A DNA stretch of 64,000 bases, taken from the NCBI RefSeq assembly GCF_013377905.1, contig NZ_JABKAV010000013.1:23307-87306 (forward strand). The letters run 5' to 3'. The notes below the pieces were generated by a model that made no database searches, was not told the origin of the DNA, and saw only the letters and a program-made list of their open reading frames with translations. This document shows positions 25,454-34,084 of this stretch, in pieces (position 1 is the first letter of the stretch; each line of letters starts with the position of its first letter). Origin of the DNA: Hymenobacter terrestris (GTDB taxonomy: Bacteria > Bacteroidota > Bacteroidia > Cytophagales > Hymenobacteraceae). The translations under genes and the position numbers were made by a program.

Positions 25454-28400
25454 CTACGCCTCCCACTCCACCACTTCCCGGGTATCAAAGTAATATAGCA
25501 CGCAGCGCACCTGCTCGTAGCCTAACTGCCGGAATAGGGCCGCGTACTGCTGCAGCGGCACCCGGTGCCGGAACTCGGTGGGCGGCAGCTTGAAATCGAG
25601 CAGCGTTACACTCCGGCCTAAGCCGTCGGGCGTGGTTTCGAATACGATGCGGTCGGGCTTGTAGTCCTGCTTGCGGGTGCCGCCCACCAGAATTTCGCGT
25701 TCGGCCTCGGCCACCACCTGGTCGCTGAAGTAATGGGCCAGCCGCGCATCGTCGGTTACCTCGCGCAGCTTGGCCAGCAGCGTGGGGCGCTCCTGTAGGC
25801 TGATAAGACCCTCGGCCGCGAGCTGAGATGCCACTCGCTCCACGTCGGCGGCCTGCCGTACGCGGCGCAGGGCGTAGTGCAGACGGCGGTTCCACTCGCG
25901 TTGCTCCTGCTGCTCATCAAAATCGAATACGGTGTTGGCGTGCCGCCGCAGCCGCAGCCGCTGCTCCCAGGGCGTGCTGGTGAGGTTGGTGAGCAGAAGC
26001 TGGTTGCTGGCTGGCATTTGCTGGCTCGTTGCTTTTTTGGCCGGGGAGTTATCAGCCAACAACTCCGAGCTAACAGCTTCACTCAACGTGTACGCAATTT
26101 GCTCGTCGTCCCAGTGGCCGGTGCTTACCAGGTAGCGGTGCAGCAGCTCGGCCACGGTGGCGGCGGGCTTGTCGGAGCTGGTTTCACCGTCGTCGTTCTT
26201 GCTGCTGGCTTTGGTGGGTTTGGGCTTTTTGGTGATGACATAGAGGCGGTGCTTCGGGCGAGTAAAGGCCACGTAGAGCATGTTTAAGCCCTCCAGAAAC
26301 GTCTTTTCCAGCTCCTCGGTGTACTGCGCGGCCAGGGGTGTGAGCAGCAGGTCCTGCTTCTGGCTGAGCACGGCCACGCCGGGCATATCGGCCACCGGCC
26401 GGTCGGCCACGTTGGGTAGCCGCCCCCATAGCAGCGTGCCCATAAACGGCCGCAGGCTCCAATCAGCAAATGGCACAATCACCACGCCGTAGGCGAGGCC
26501 CTTAGCCTTGTGCACCGTAGTTATGGTAAGCGCGTCGCGGCCGGCGGGGGCGTTGATGCTCAGGCTGCTCTTCTTCTGGTCCCAGTAAGCCAGGAAGTTG
26601 TTGAGGTTGTTGCCGTAGCGCAGGCTATATTCGAGCGTCAGGTCCAGAAACCGGAACAGGTACTCGCGCTCCGCCGCTCGGTCCAGCAGGCCAAACAGGC
26701 CCAGCAGCCGTTCCGTCAACTCGTAGAGGCCCAGGTTGCCGGTTTCCTTCTCCTTGAGGTCGTAGCCCAGCGTGCGCAGCTCCTCAAAAAATGGCTCGGC
26801 CGCCTTGTCGTTGGCCAGCTCGGCCCAGCGCCGGGCCCGGTCGGGGGTGGGGGCGTGGCCGCGCACCACGCGGTCGACCAGCAGCAGAGCCTCGGCGCGG
26901 GCCAGCGTGTCATCAGGCCGATTCAGCACCCGAAACACCGCTACCAGCAGGTTCACCACCTCGGCAAATTCCAACGACAGCGAATCGGCCGAAATAATAT
27001 CGTAGCCCCGCTCTTTCAGGAATTTGGCGGTGTGGCGGCTGTTGCCGCGGGTGCGGCAGAGCACGGCAATATCCTGCAGCCGGTAGCCGTCGGCCAGTGC
27101 CTGCTGTACCAGTTGCAGCGTGAGATAAAGCGTGCTTTCGGCGTAGTCGAGCGTCTGGTACGCCAGAAAGCCGGGCAGCGTGTCGGGCGTGAAGGTGCCG
27201 TGGGCCGCGTCGTAGCGGGTAGCGGGCGCGTCGTCGTCGGTAAACAGCAGCTCCACATGGGCCCGCGCCGCCTCCTCACCGGGCGGACTTTGCTGGGTGA
27301 AGCCTTCATCGAACAGGCTCTGCACCAGCGGCAGCGCGCCGTGGGTGGCGCTTACGTGGCCGAAAAAGGCGTTGTTGAACTCGATGATGTCGCGCCCCGA
27401 GCGATAGTTCACGTTCAGGTTGCGGGCCTCCAGGGCGGGGGTGATGGTCTGGTAGCGGTCGGCCAGGCGCTGGCGGGTTTCGGGGTCGGGCACCCGGTCG
27501 TAGAGGTGGCTGGTTTCCTTCTTATAGAGGCGCAGAATCTGCTCCATTTCGCCGCCCCGCCAGCGGTAAATGGCCTGCTTAGCGTCGCCCACAGCCAGAT
27601 TGAGGTGGCCGCTGCCCAGCGCGTTTTCCACCAGCGGCAGCAGGTTATTCCACTGCAGCACCGAGGTGTCCTGAAACTCGTCAATCAACAGATGCTGGTA
27701 CCGGTCGCCCATGCGCTCATACAGGAACGGCACCGGCTCGTGCAGCACAATCTGGGCAATGCGGCGGTTGAACTCGGCAATCAGCACCACGTTCCGGTCG
27801 CGGCTGAGTTGCTCCACGGCCTTGCTCAGCTCGCTCAGCAAGCTCACCTGAAACACGTAGGGCAGCATGCCGGCCGCCAGCAGGTAGCTGGGCAGCAGGC
27901 GCGTCCGTATCTCCTGGAGCCGCTCGAACGTGTGGGCCAGCGCCGGCGCCACGGCCGCTACATCGGCTTCGCGGCCCTGCTTTTTGGCGGCGGCGCTGCC
28001 CCATTTATCGGTTTCCAGAGTTTTGAGGGCGGTGGCCGTCGGGAAGCTGGCGTCTTTGGCGGGGGCCTCCAGCCAGCGGTGCCAGTTCTGGAAATGGCCA
28101 TAGATGCCGTTGGCCCCGCTGGCCAGGTGTTCGGGTTCCAGCCCGGCCTCGGCCAGCGCATCGAGCGCCAGGGCAGCCGTTTGCTGCACCAGCGCCTCAA
28201 TTTCCTGCTGCCGGGCCCGCAGGCCCTCGTGCAGCCGCCGGTAGTCGGCCAGGCTCAGCACCTGCAGTTGCTGCATAGCCTCGTGCACCGGCTCGCTCAG
28301 CAGAAACTGCCCAAACTCGACCAGCTCCTCGGGCAGGTTGTTCCAGCTCTTGCCTTCCTCAGCCTTGTTAAGCGCGAAGTCGGAAATCGTGCGCGAAAGC

Positions 28401-28930
28401 AAATCGGCGTTCGGGTCGCGGTTCACCCGGTCGAGCACTAGCGCCACCGCACCCTGCAGCACCAGGGAGCTATCCAGCTCTACCTCAAACGTGGCCGGCA
28501 GCCCCAGCTCGCGGGTAAAGGCCGTCACGATGCGCTGCACAAACGAGTCGATGGTGCTCACCGCAAAATCGGCGTAGTGGTAGAGGGCCAGTCGGAACGT
28601 GGCCGCCGCCCGCTCCCGCAGCACCCGTTCGCGCTCCTCGGCTGTTTCCAGGTGGGCCAGCGGCCCTTCGGCGGCCAGCTCCCGGGCAATATCGGCCAGC
28701 AGCGGGTCGTGCTGGCCCTCGGGCAGGCGCGCAAACCGCCGCAACGCCTCCAGAATCCGCTTCTTCATCTCGCCCGCCGCATCGTTGGTGAACGTGATGG
28801 CCAGAATCCGCTTGAAGTAACCGGCCTCCTCCGAGCCCAGCGCCAGCTTCAGGTATTCCTTGGTGAGTTGGTAGGTTTTGCCGGAGCCGGCCGAAGACGA
28901 GTAGATGCGGAAGGTAGGCTGGGAGGGCAT
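25454..28930 (-). CDS. addA: AddA-like UvrD/REP helicase-nuclease
   Basis: A 1158-residue SF1A helicase with C-terminal nuclease; it resects DNA ends for recombination with AddB. Motifs in order are Walker A SSAGSGKTYQLT (residues 12-23), LLIDEFQDTSVLQWN (II), LAVGDAKQAIYRWRGGE (III), NVNYRSGRDIIEFNN (IV), ITTVHKAKGLAYGVVIVP (V) and MLYVAFTRPKHRLYVITKK (VI). The nuclease motif is VTLLDFKLP. A Ser/Gln/Leu-rich insert at about residues 940-975 resembles one in AddB. The first 25 codons are duplicated 670 bases upstream, and a foreign-looking gene ends 9 bases before this ATG. Confidence 0.9.
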   Translation of the reverse strand: MPSQPTFRIYSSSAGSGKTYQLTKEYLKLALGSEEAGYFKRILAITFTNDAAGEMKKRILEALRRFARLPEGQHDPLLADIARELAAEGPLAHLETAEERERVLRERAAATFRLALYHYADFAVSTIDSFVQRIVTAFTRELGLPATFEVELDSSLVLQGAVALVLDRVNRDPNADLLSRTISDFALNKAEEGKSWNNLPEELVEFGQFLLSEPVHEAMQQLQVLSLADYRRLHEGLRARQQEIEALVQQTAALALDALAEAGLEPEHLASGANGIYGHFQNWHRWLEAPAKDASFPTATALKTLETDKWGSAAAKKQGREADVAAVAPALAHTFERLQEIRTRLLPSYLLAAGMLPYVFQVSLLSELSKAVEQLSRDRNVVLIAEFNRRIAQIVLHEPVPFLYERMGDRYQHLLIDEFQDTSVLQWNNLLPLVENALGSGHLNLAVGDAKQAIYRWRGGEMEQILRLYKKETSHLYDRVPDPETRQRLADRYQTITPALEARNLNVNYRSGRDIIEFNNAFFGHVSATHGALPLVQSLFDEGFTQQSPPGEEAARAHVELLFTDDDAPATRYDAAHGTFTPDTLPGFLAYQTLDYAESTLYLTLQLVQQALADGYRLQDIAVLCRTRGNSRHTAKFLKERGYDIISADSLSLEFAEVVNLLVAVFRVLNRPDDTLARAEALLLVDRVVRGHAPTPDRARRWAELANDKAAEPFFEELRTLGYDLKEKETGNLGLYELTERLLGLFGLLDRAAEREYLFRFLDLTLEYSLRYGNNLNNFLAYWDQKKSSLSINAPAGRDALTITTVHKAKGLAYGVVIVPFADWSLRPFMGTLLWGRLPNVADRPVADMPGVAVLSQKQDLLLTPLAAQYTEELEKTFLEGLNMLYVAFTRPKHRLYVITKKPKPTKASSKNDDGETSSDKPAATVAELLHRYLVSTGHWDDEQIAYTLSEAVSSELLADNSPAKKATSQQMPASNQLLLTNLTSTPWEQRLRLRRHANTVFDFDEQQEQREWNRRLHYALRRVRQAADVERVASQLAAEGLISLQERPTLLAKLREVTDDARLAHYFSDQVVAEAEREILVGGTRKQDYKPDRIVFETTPDGLGRSVTLLDFKLPPTEFRHRVPLQQYAALFRQLGYEQVRCVLYYFDTREVVEWEA
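25990..26095. repeat. Repeat-derived insert inside addA
   Basis: This stretch encodes SEAVSSELLADNSPAKKATS and then QQMPASNQLLL, a low-complexity insert between the helicase and nuclease domains. Its plus-strand DNA (GAGTTATCAGCCAACAACTC then CGAGCTAACAGC) aligns at roughly 23 of 33 bases with the palindromic repeat in addB, and the encoded ELLAD and SQQ motifs agree. Confidence 0.45.
28870..28920. repeat. 51-bp direct repeat, copy in the intact addA
   Basis: It encodes the addA N-terminus PTFRIYSSSAGSGKTYQLT and matches 29541-29591 at 49 of 51 positions in the same orientation. Together the two copies flank the gene at 28939-29532. Confidence 0.9.
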
Positions 28931-28938
28931 AGAAGGAA

Positions 28939-29532
28939 TTAATAGTTTTCGTCGTGGGCTTTTAGAAGACGGGCTTCTCGAATCAACTCACGTCTCTGCT
29001 TTTCAGTTGACCGTTTGTATGTCGCCCTAACCTTGGCAAATCTTTCTATGGATTCCTCGCTCATATTCGCCGCAAGTGTTTTCCGCTCGGTGCTCAGCGT
29101 GTCTTGAGCATATTGAGGACTACCTTCATAATCCTGAAGCATACTTTCAACTACTGTGGTGGTTGAACCTATACAACCACACTGTTGCGCGAATTTCGCC
29201 GTGTCGCGCCGTTGCTGGAGTAATAATGGTAGTAGATCTGATTCTGATCTTTCCGACAAGGCTTGGAAGGCGTACGCTCGAACTACAGGCGCACGATGCT
29301 TAAGCAAAGCAGTTAATTCTGCATCAGTGCATTGCTTGCGGAGCAAATCAAAACGTAAGTATTGCTGAGGCTTAATAGGCGCTCGACCCACCAATTCGCA
29401 TTTCAGAATGCCTACTCGGGCCATCTGCCTCACTGTTTTTTTGATTGAAGTCTTGGGGCTGACTTGTGTTTGCGCAAATAGCGTGTTGCTTGATAAGCAT
29501 AAGAGCAATAAAAGAGCTAAGCGAGTAAGCAT
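28939..29532 (-). CDS. Secreted HEAT-like protein gene captured at addA
   Basis: A 197-residue protein beginning at ATG 29532 with signal peptide MLTRLALLLLLCLSSNTLFA then Q. The mature part has several Cys and a HEAT-like helical stretch (LTALLKHRAPVVRAYAFQAL), ending in a basic, coiled-coil-like KSTEKQRRELIREARLLK region. No family was recognised. The DNA is visibly more AT-rich than addA and the gene lies exactly between two copies of the addA 5' end, so it looks acquired. The frame is also open into the upstream addA fragment, so a fused product with 25 extra N-terminal residues is possible but would bury the signal peptide. Confidence 0.72.
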   Translation of the reverse strand: MLTRLALLLLLCLSSNTLFAQTQVSPKTSIKKTVRQMARVGILKCELVGRAPIKPQQYLRFDLLRKQCTDAELTALLKHRAPVVRAYAFQALSERSESDLLPLLLQQRRDTAKFAQQCGCIGSTTTVVESMLQDYEGSPQYAQDTLSTERKTLAANMSEESIERFAKVRATYKRSTEKQRRELIREARLLKAHDENY

Positions 29533-29607
29533 AGTAAGCTGGTAGGTTTTGCCGGAGCCGGCCGAAGATGAGTAGATGCGGAAGGTGGGCTTGTTGGGCT
29601 GCGACAT
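29533..29607 (-). pseudogene. Duplicated 5' fragment of addA
   Basis: Twenty-five codons, ATG 29607 to 29533, encode MSQPNKPTFRIYSSSAGSGK and then TYQLT, the AddA N-terminus with its Walker A loop. It then runs in frame into the ATG of the secreted protein. The intact addA has the same residues after a different opening (MPSQPTF). It cannot make a helicase and is a remnant or a by-product of insertion. Confidence 0.85.
29541..29591. repeat. 51-bp direct repeat, copy in the addA fragment
   Basis: Second copy of the 28870-28920 sequence, differing at two bases (both silent or near-silent in the addA frame). It could mark attachment-like or target-duplication ends of a small insertion. Confidence 0.9.
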
Positions 29608-29805
29608 TGGGGAGGGTAGAATAGCCAAGCAAAGGTCGGGTTAATCCCTCTATCGGCATACTGCCTGAGCGGCCCAATTGGGGTGGTCTGGCCGAGAAGG
29701 ACTGGGCTGCCGGCTGACCTCCACCTGAACAAACCAGCCGGTCGGGCGTTGTTACAACCACGCCGCGCAGTTGCCGCGGCTGTTTCACTTGTTAACAATC
29801 CAGCC

Positions 29806-30528
29806 ATGAATATTGGACTTATTGGCGCCGGCCACATTGGCAGCGCCCTTGCCGTGCGGCTCGTCGGCCTCGGCCACTCGGTTCTTATAGCCAACTCCCG
29901 CGGCCCCGAAACGCTGACGGATGTAGCTAAAAAAACCGGCGCCACGCCCGCTACGGCTCGCGAAGCCGCCCGTCACGGCGAGGTCATTGTAGTCACCATC
30001 CCGCTCAAAAACATTCCCGACTTGGCTCCGGACCTGTTCGAGGGCGTAAGCGCCGACGTGCCCATCATTGACACCAGCAATTACTACCCCATGCTGCGCG
30101 ACGGCCAGATTCCGGAGTTGCAGAGCGGCTCGCTGACTGAGAGCGAGTGGGTGCAACAGCACTTGGGCCGGCCAGTGGTTAAGGTGTTCAACAACATCTA
30201 CGCCGACCACCTCGAAAACATGGGCCAGCCCGCCGGTACGCCCGGCCGCATTGCCCTGCCCATAGCCGGCGACGATGCCGCCGCCAAAAAGCAGGTAATG
30301 GCGCTGGTGGAGGATTTGGGCTTCGACGCCGTGGACGACGGCACGCTGCACCAGTCGTGGCGGCAGCAGCCCGGTACCCCGGTGTACTGTACCAATTTTC
30401 CCGTCGATAAGCTGCGCGAGCATCTGGCCAGCCTCGGTGCCGAGCGCACCGAGGCCCAGCACGCCGAGTTTGCTGCCAACCACGCCGCCCAGGAGCAAGA
30501 GATGAAAAATCAGGGTATTCAGCTGTAG
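29806..30528 (+). CDS. NAD(P)-binding F420-type reductase-like protein
   Basis: A 240-residue oxidoreductase of the NADPH:F420 reductase / NAD(P)-binding family. The N-terminal MNIGLIGAGHIGSALAVRL is a textbook dinucleotide fold (GAGHIG), followed by ANSRGPETL, which in related proteins selects NADP. Then come VIVVTIPLKNIPDLAPDLF, IIDTSNYYP and VVKVFNNIYADHL. F420 is not expected in this phylum, so the partner is probably another electron carrier or metabolite. ATG 29806 gives the Rossmann start. Confidence 0.83.
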   Translation: MNIGLIGAGHIGSALAVRLVGLGHSVLIANSRGPETLTDVAKKTGATPATAREAARHGEVIVVTIPLKNIPDLAPDLFEGVSADVPIIDTSNYYPMLRDGQIPELQSGSLTESEWVQQHLGRPVVKVFNNIYADHLENMGQPAGTPGRIALPIAGDDAAAKKQVMALVEDLGFDAVDDGTLHQSWRQQPGTPVYCTNFPVDKLREHLASLGAERTEAQHAEFAANHAAQEQEMKNQGIQL

Positions 30529-30551
30529 CCCCAGGCACTTGCACAGGAACT

Positions 30552-30590
30552 GGTCCGGTTGCGCTTAGGCGTGGCCGGACCGTTTTTTTT
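30552..30590 (+). terminator. Terminator after the reductase-like gene
   Basis: A GGTCCGG / CCGGACC stem with paired inner bases (GCGC/GCGT) and a short loop, followed by T9. Confidence 0.75.
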
Positions 30591-30615
30591 TACTGTGTCC
30601 TGAATCAGAATGAGG

Positions 30616-31041
30616 TTACCCCACCGGCCCCCACAGATAGTCGCGCATCCCGGCCTCAATTCGCATAGGCCGCTTGCTGACGGGGTCCAGCAGTACCCAT
30701 TGCGTCTCGGCTTCGCAGAGTAGTTTGCTATCGGTGGCCCGCTCGATGCGGACGAACCGCTGGCATTGGGCGCCGCGCACTTCGCCAATCCAGGTGGTGC
30801 AGCGCAGCTCGTCGTGCAGCAAGGCCGGGTGGCGGTATTGGATGCGGTGCTCGCGCACCACCCATATATAGGAGTGCCCGGGCGTGCCGGTGGGGTAGGC
30901 GGTGTGCCAATGCGCGGTGGCCGTGTCCTGCACCCAGCGCACGTACTGCACATTGTTAGCGTGGTCGAGGTCGTCGATGTCGGCCGGCTGCACTGTTATC
31001 GTGTGGGCGAAGCGGAAGGCGGGGGTGGCGGGCGTATCCAT
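30616..31041 (-). CDS. Acyl-CoA thioesterase, 4HBT hotdog family
   Basis: A 141-residue hotdog-fold thioesterase that hydrolyses acyl-CoA. The FAHTITVQPADIDDLDHANN segment holds the family Asp/His region, followed by VQYVRWVQDTATAHW and the LHDELRCTTWIGEV strand pair. Start is ATG 31041; the frame open to 31194 is not family-like. A TACCTTTG promoter element ends only five bases before this ATG, suggesting a leaderless mRNA. Substrate chain length unknown. Confidence 0.82.
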   Translation of the reverse strand: MDTPATPAFRFAHTITVQPADIDDLDHANNVQYVRWVQDTATAHWHTAYPTGTPGHSYIWVVREHRIQYRHPALLHDELRCTTWIGEVRGAQCQRFVRIERATDSKLLCEAETQWVLLDPVSKRPMRIEAGMRDYLWGPVG

Positions 31042-31046
31042 GTTTC

Positions 31047-31054
31047 CAAAGGTA
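31047..31054 (-). promoter_or_regulatory. -7 element five bases from the thioesterase ATG
   Basis: TACCTTTG (minus strand) ends five bases before ATG 31041. Normal spacing would put the transcript start at the A of ATG, giving a leaderless mRNA. Confidence 0.55.
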
Positions 31055-31246
31055 CGGGCGGCCGGGCTGTAGCACGAAGCTCCGGCTTTGCGCATGGTTG
31101 CCGACGTCCGGGGCCGTTGTAACCGTTCTAAGGATGCGCGAAGCTGGGGTTTCGCGCTATAGTCCGGCCTGCAGATATAATGGCCCCGGCACACTAAAAT
31201 TTCGCGCCTGTCGTTGCCGAAATCCTCCAGTTCTAAAATATACCTG

Positions 31247-31254
31247 TATATTTG
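31247..31254 (+). promoter_or_regulatory. -7 promoter element of cspA
   Basis: TATATTTG matches TAnnTTTG, in an AT-rich setting. It predicts a leader of about 110 bases before cspA, in keeping with the long, temperature-sensitive leaders of cold-shock genes. Besides this, the 330 bases between the thioesterase and cspA hold no gene. Confidence 0.6.
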
Positions 31255-31370
31255 ATGCAGGTTAAGAAAAGGCGGTTTCGTTGCCCAGTTGAGTTCTTCG
31301 TAAAAGATAGCCCAATTAAGCTCAGGCAGCTTTTCTTGCTACAAAACATCCATCATCATCAAGAGTACCC

Positions 31371-31562
31371 ATGCAGACAGGAACTGTAAAATTCTTCAAC
31401 GAGACCAAAGGTTTTGGTTTCATCAAAGTGGACGAGACCGGCGAAGACGTTTTCGTACACGTGACCGAGTGCATCGACGAAATCCGCGACCAGGACAAAG
31501 TTGAGTTCGAAATCGCCCAGGGCCGCAAAGGTCCTAACGCTGTTAAAGTAAAGCTCGCCTAA
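31371..31562 (+). CDS. cspA: Cold-shock domain protein
   Basis: A 63-residue single cold-shock domain that binds single-stranded RNA/DNA and melts RNA structure. RNP1 is KGFGFIKV and RNP2 is VFVHVTE, with the usual aromatic residues of GTVKFFNETKGFGFI. Full length for the family. It precedes a DEAD-box helicase gene but is separated from it by a strong terminator, so the two are neighbours rather than one operon. Confidence 0.95.
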   Translation: MQTGTVKFFNETKGFGFIKVDETGEDVFVHVTECIDEIRDQDKVEFEIAQGRKGPNAVKVKLA

Positions 31563-31587
31563 GCGACCTTCTTTTTAGATAGCATAG

Positions 31588-31622
31588 AAAGCAGGCTCCC
31601 TATTAGGGAGCCTGCTTTTTTT
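31588..31622 (+). terminator. Intrinsic terminator of cspA
   Basis: A 14-bp perfect stem (AAAGCAGGCTCCCT / AGGGAGCCTGCTTT), ATT loop and T-run. Confidence 0.9.
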
Positions 31623-31830
31623 GTTAGTGGTCAGGAGAATTGAGCGGACCTGAAGAGGTATCACGCAGAGCCAAGCTTCGCCCGTACATTGACCTCCGCA
31701 TTCCGGGTTGGGTAACTAAACGAGATTACCAGCGTTGCAGTAGAGAGGCTTCGACTACGGATGACGCCTTCGTTTAGCACGACAGTTCTTGAAAGCCTAT
31801 CGTTAATTCGCTTTTCCCGTTAAAAAACCA

Positions 31831-31838
31831 TACCTTTG
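31831..31838 (+). promoter_or_regulatory. -7 promoter element of the DEAD-box gene
   Basis: TACCTTTG at 31831-31838, about 180 bases before ATG 32018. It gives a long leader with no upstream gene; the 455-base gap after cspA otherwise contains only the cspA terminator. Confidence 0.6.
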
Positions 31839-32017
31839 CACCCGCATTTGAGAACGGCCACGTTCCGCGCAGCTTCGAGCTGCCTATAGAAACTTGTTGG
31901 GCCGGCTTTGTCTTCCGTCCGTTGTTCCGTCACTCGTCGTTGTGGAGAGAGTGGGAGAAGAGCGTCGCTGAATCCGCTGTTTTCAGAGCTTATCTCTCTC
32001 ACTCCATTAACACTGAT

Positions 32018-33934
32018 ATGGACCAGGAAACCCCAAAAACCAAGTTCAGCGAGCTGACGCTTTCTGAAGAAATGCAGCGTGCCATCACCGAAGTCGGCTA
32101 CGAAGAAGCCTCGCCTATCCAGGCCGGCGCTATTCCCGCCCTGCTCGGTGGCCGCGACGTTATCGGCCAGGCCCAGACGGGCACCGGCAAAACGGCCGCC
32201 TTCTCTATCCCCGCCATCGAACTGGTCGACACCGATTCGCGCGAAGTGCAGTGCCTCGTACTCTGCCCCACCCGCGAACTGGCGGTGCAGGTATCGGGCG
32301 AAATTCAGAAGCTCGGCAAGTACAAGCGCGGCCTTGCGGTAGTGCCGATTTACGGTGGCTCGTCGTACGACCGCCAGTTCCGGGCTCTGGAGCGCGGCGT
32401 GCAGATTGTAATTGGCACACCCGGCCGTGTGATGGACCACATCGAGCGCGGTACGCTGAAGCTCGACAATTGCAAAATGATCATCCTCGATGAGGCCGAC
32501 GAAATGCTCGACATGGGCTTCCGCGACGACATCGAGACGGTGCTCAAGAAGATGCCTGAAGAGCGTCAGACGGTATTTTTCTCCGCCACGATGAGCAAGC
32601 CCATCATGGAAATGACCAAGCGCTACCAGAAGGAGCCGCAAATCGTGAAGGTGAATCATCAGGAGATGACCGTCACCAACATCGAGCAGAGCTACTTCGA
32701 GGTGCGTGGTCCTCAGAAAAAGGACGTGCTGACCCGACTCATTGATATGTACAATATCAAGTCGGGCATCGTGTTCGCCAACACCAAGCGCATGGTCGAC
32801 GACATCGTGGGCGACCTGCAGGCCAAAGGCTACTTCGCCGAAGGTTTGCACGGCGACATGGGCCAGCAGCAGCGCCAGAACACGCTCGACAAGTTCCGCA
32901 AGGGCACGCTTGAGATTCTGGTAGCCACCGACGTAGCCGCCCGCGGCATCGACGTGGAGAACGTGGAAGTAGTAGTAAACTACGACCTGCCCGCCGACGA
33001 GGAGTACTACGTGCACCGCATTGGCCGCACCGGCCGCGCCGGCAAGCAGGGCAAAGCCTTCACCTTCGTGAGCGGCCGCGACATTTATAAGCTGCGCGAC
33101 ATCATGCGCTTCACCAAGGCTACCATCAAGCAGGAGCGCGTGCCTTCGTTTGAGGATGTGTCGGAGGTGAAAACCACGCTCATGCTCGCTTCGATTAAAG
33201 ACGTAATTGAAAAGGGCAACCTCGACAAGTACGTAAGCCGCGTACAGCGCCTCATCGACCAGAGCACCGACGAGAGCATCACTTCCCTCGACATCGCAGC
33301 CGCGCTGTTGAAGATGACGATGAAGGAAGACAAGCGGGCGCAGGAAAGCCTCGACGCCAGCCGCACCCAGGGTGCCGCTCGTGCTGGCTTCACCCGCCTG
33401 TTCGTAACGATGGGCAAGAAGGACCGTCTGCACCCCCGCGACATCGTAGACCTGATTGCCGAAAACACCAGCCTCACGGCTGGTAAAGTGGGCGACATCG
33501 CCCTCTACGACAAGTTCAGCTTCGTGGAAGTGCCTAACGAGTTCGTGGAAGAAATTGTGGCCCAGCTTGGCCGCAGCAGCATCCAGGGTCGTCCGGTAGC
33601 CTTCAACATTGCCACGCCCGTTCAGGAAGGTGATGCCCAGCAGCAAGGTGGCGACCGTGGTGAGCGTCCCCGTCGGGGACCCGGTGGTTTCGGTGGCGGC
33701 GAGCGGCGCGAAGGCGGCGGCTCGTACGGTGGCGGCAACCGCGGCGGCAGCTACGGCGACCGGCGCGAAGGCGGCAACAGCTACGGCGGCGGTAAAAGCG
33801 GCGGCTCGTACAGTGGTGGCGGAAGCCGCTACGGCAACAGCCGCGAAGGCGGCAGTGGTGGTTCGTACGGCGGCGGCAACCGCGGTGGCAGCAGCTTCGG
33901 CGGCGGCTACAAAGGCAAGCGCCGCGACGAGTAA
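32018..33934 (+). CDS. deaD: DEAD-box RNA helicase with Gly/Arg/Tyr-rich tail (DeaD/CsdA-like)
   Basis: A 638-residue ATP-dependent RNA helicase. Q motif GYEEASPIQ, motif I AQTGTGKT, motif II ILDEADEMLDMG, SAT in FFSATMS and motif [12 protein letters not shown] are all present. Residues from about 460 to 555 form a DbpA/CsdA-type RNA-binding domain (FTRLFVTMGKKDRLHPRDIV). The last 80 residues are an RGG/YGG-rich disordered tail (GERREGGGSYGGGNRGGSYG pattern) that can bind RNA and favour condensation. ATG 32018 (MDQETPKTKF) is the family start. Probably a cold or ribosome-assembly helicase. Confidence 0.92.
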   Translation: MDQETPKTKFSELTLSEEMQRAITEVGYEEASPIQAGAIPALLGGRDVIGQAQTGTGKTAAFSIPAIELVDTDSREVQCLVLCPTRELAVQVSGEIQKLGKYKRGLAVVPIYGGSSYDRQFRALERGVQIVIGTPGRVMDHIERGTLKLDNCKMIILDEADEMLDMGFRDDIETVLKKMPEERQTVFFSATMSKPIMEMTKRYQKEPQIVKVNHQEMTVTNIEQSYFEVRGPQKKDVLTRLIDMYNIKSGIVFANTKRMVDDIVGDLQAKGYFAEGLHGDMGQQQRQNTLDKFRKGTLEILVATDVAARGIDVENVEVVVNYDLPADEEYYVHRIGRTGRAGKQGKAFTFVSGRDIYKLRDIMRFTKATIKQERVPSFEDVSEVKTTLMLASIKDVIEKGNLDKYVSRVQRLIDQSTDESITSLDIAAALLKMTMKEDKRAQESLDASRTQGAARAGFTRLFVTMGKKDRLHPRDIVDLIAENTSLTAGKVGDIALYDKFSFVEVPNEFVEEIVAQLGRSSIQGRPVAFNIATPVQEGDAQQQGGDRGERPRRGPGGFGGGERREGGGSYGGGNRGGSYGDRREGGNSYGGGKSGGSYSGGGSRYGNSREGGSGGSYGGGNRGGSSFGGGYKGKRRDE

Positions 33935-34007
33935 ACTGCTGCTCCACGCTGCTCAATCATGATTTTACTCATCATCATCATTTCAGCGTAGATTAGCTAA
34001 ATAAAGT

Positions 34008-34050
34008 AGAGAGCCCCTGTCTTACTGAGACAGGGGCTCTCTGCTTTTAA
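34008..34050. terminator. Terminator of the DEAD-box gene
   Basis: A 15-bp perfect stem (AGAGAGCCCCTGTCT / AGACAGGGGCTCTCT, 34008-34042) with a five-base loop and a T-rich tail. Confidence 0.88.
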
Positions 34051-34084
34051 TCCTGACTAAGAATTACCTGCCTATTCCAAAAAC

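Noticed and set aside
26510..28441. 643-codon open frame on the plus strand.
   Set aside because: Entirely antisense to addA, whose motifs are complete. The translation is Gln/Val/Gly-rich with no domain; high GC leaves antisense frames open.
31820..33646. 608-codon open frame on the minus strand.
   Set aside because: Antisense to the DEAD-box gene, which has every helicase motif. The His/Val/Leu-rich translation is a codon-bias artefact.
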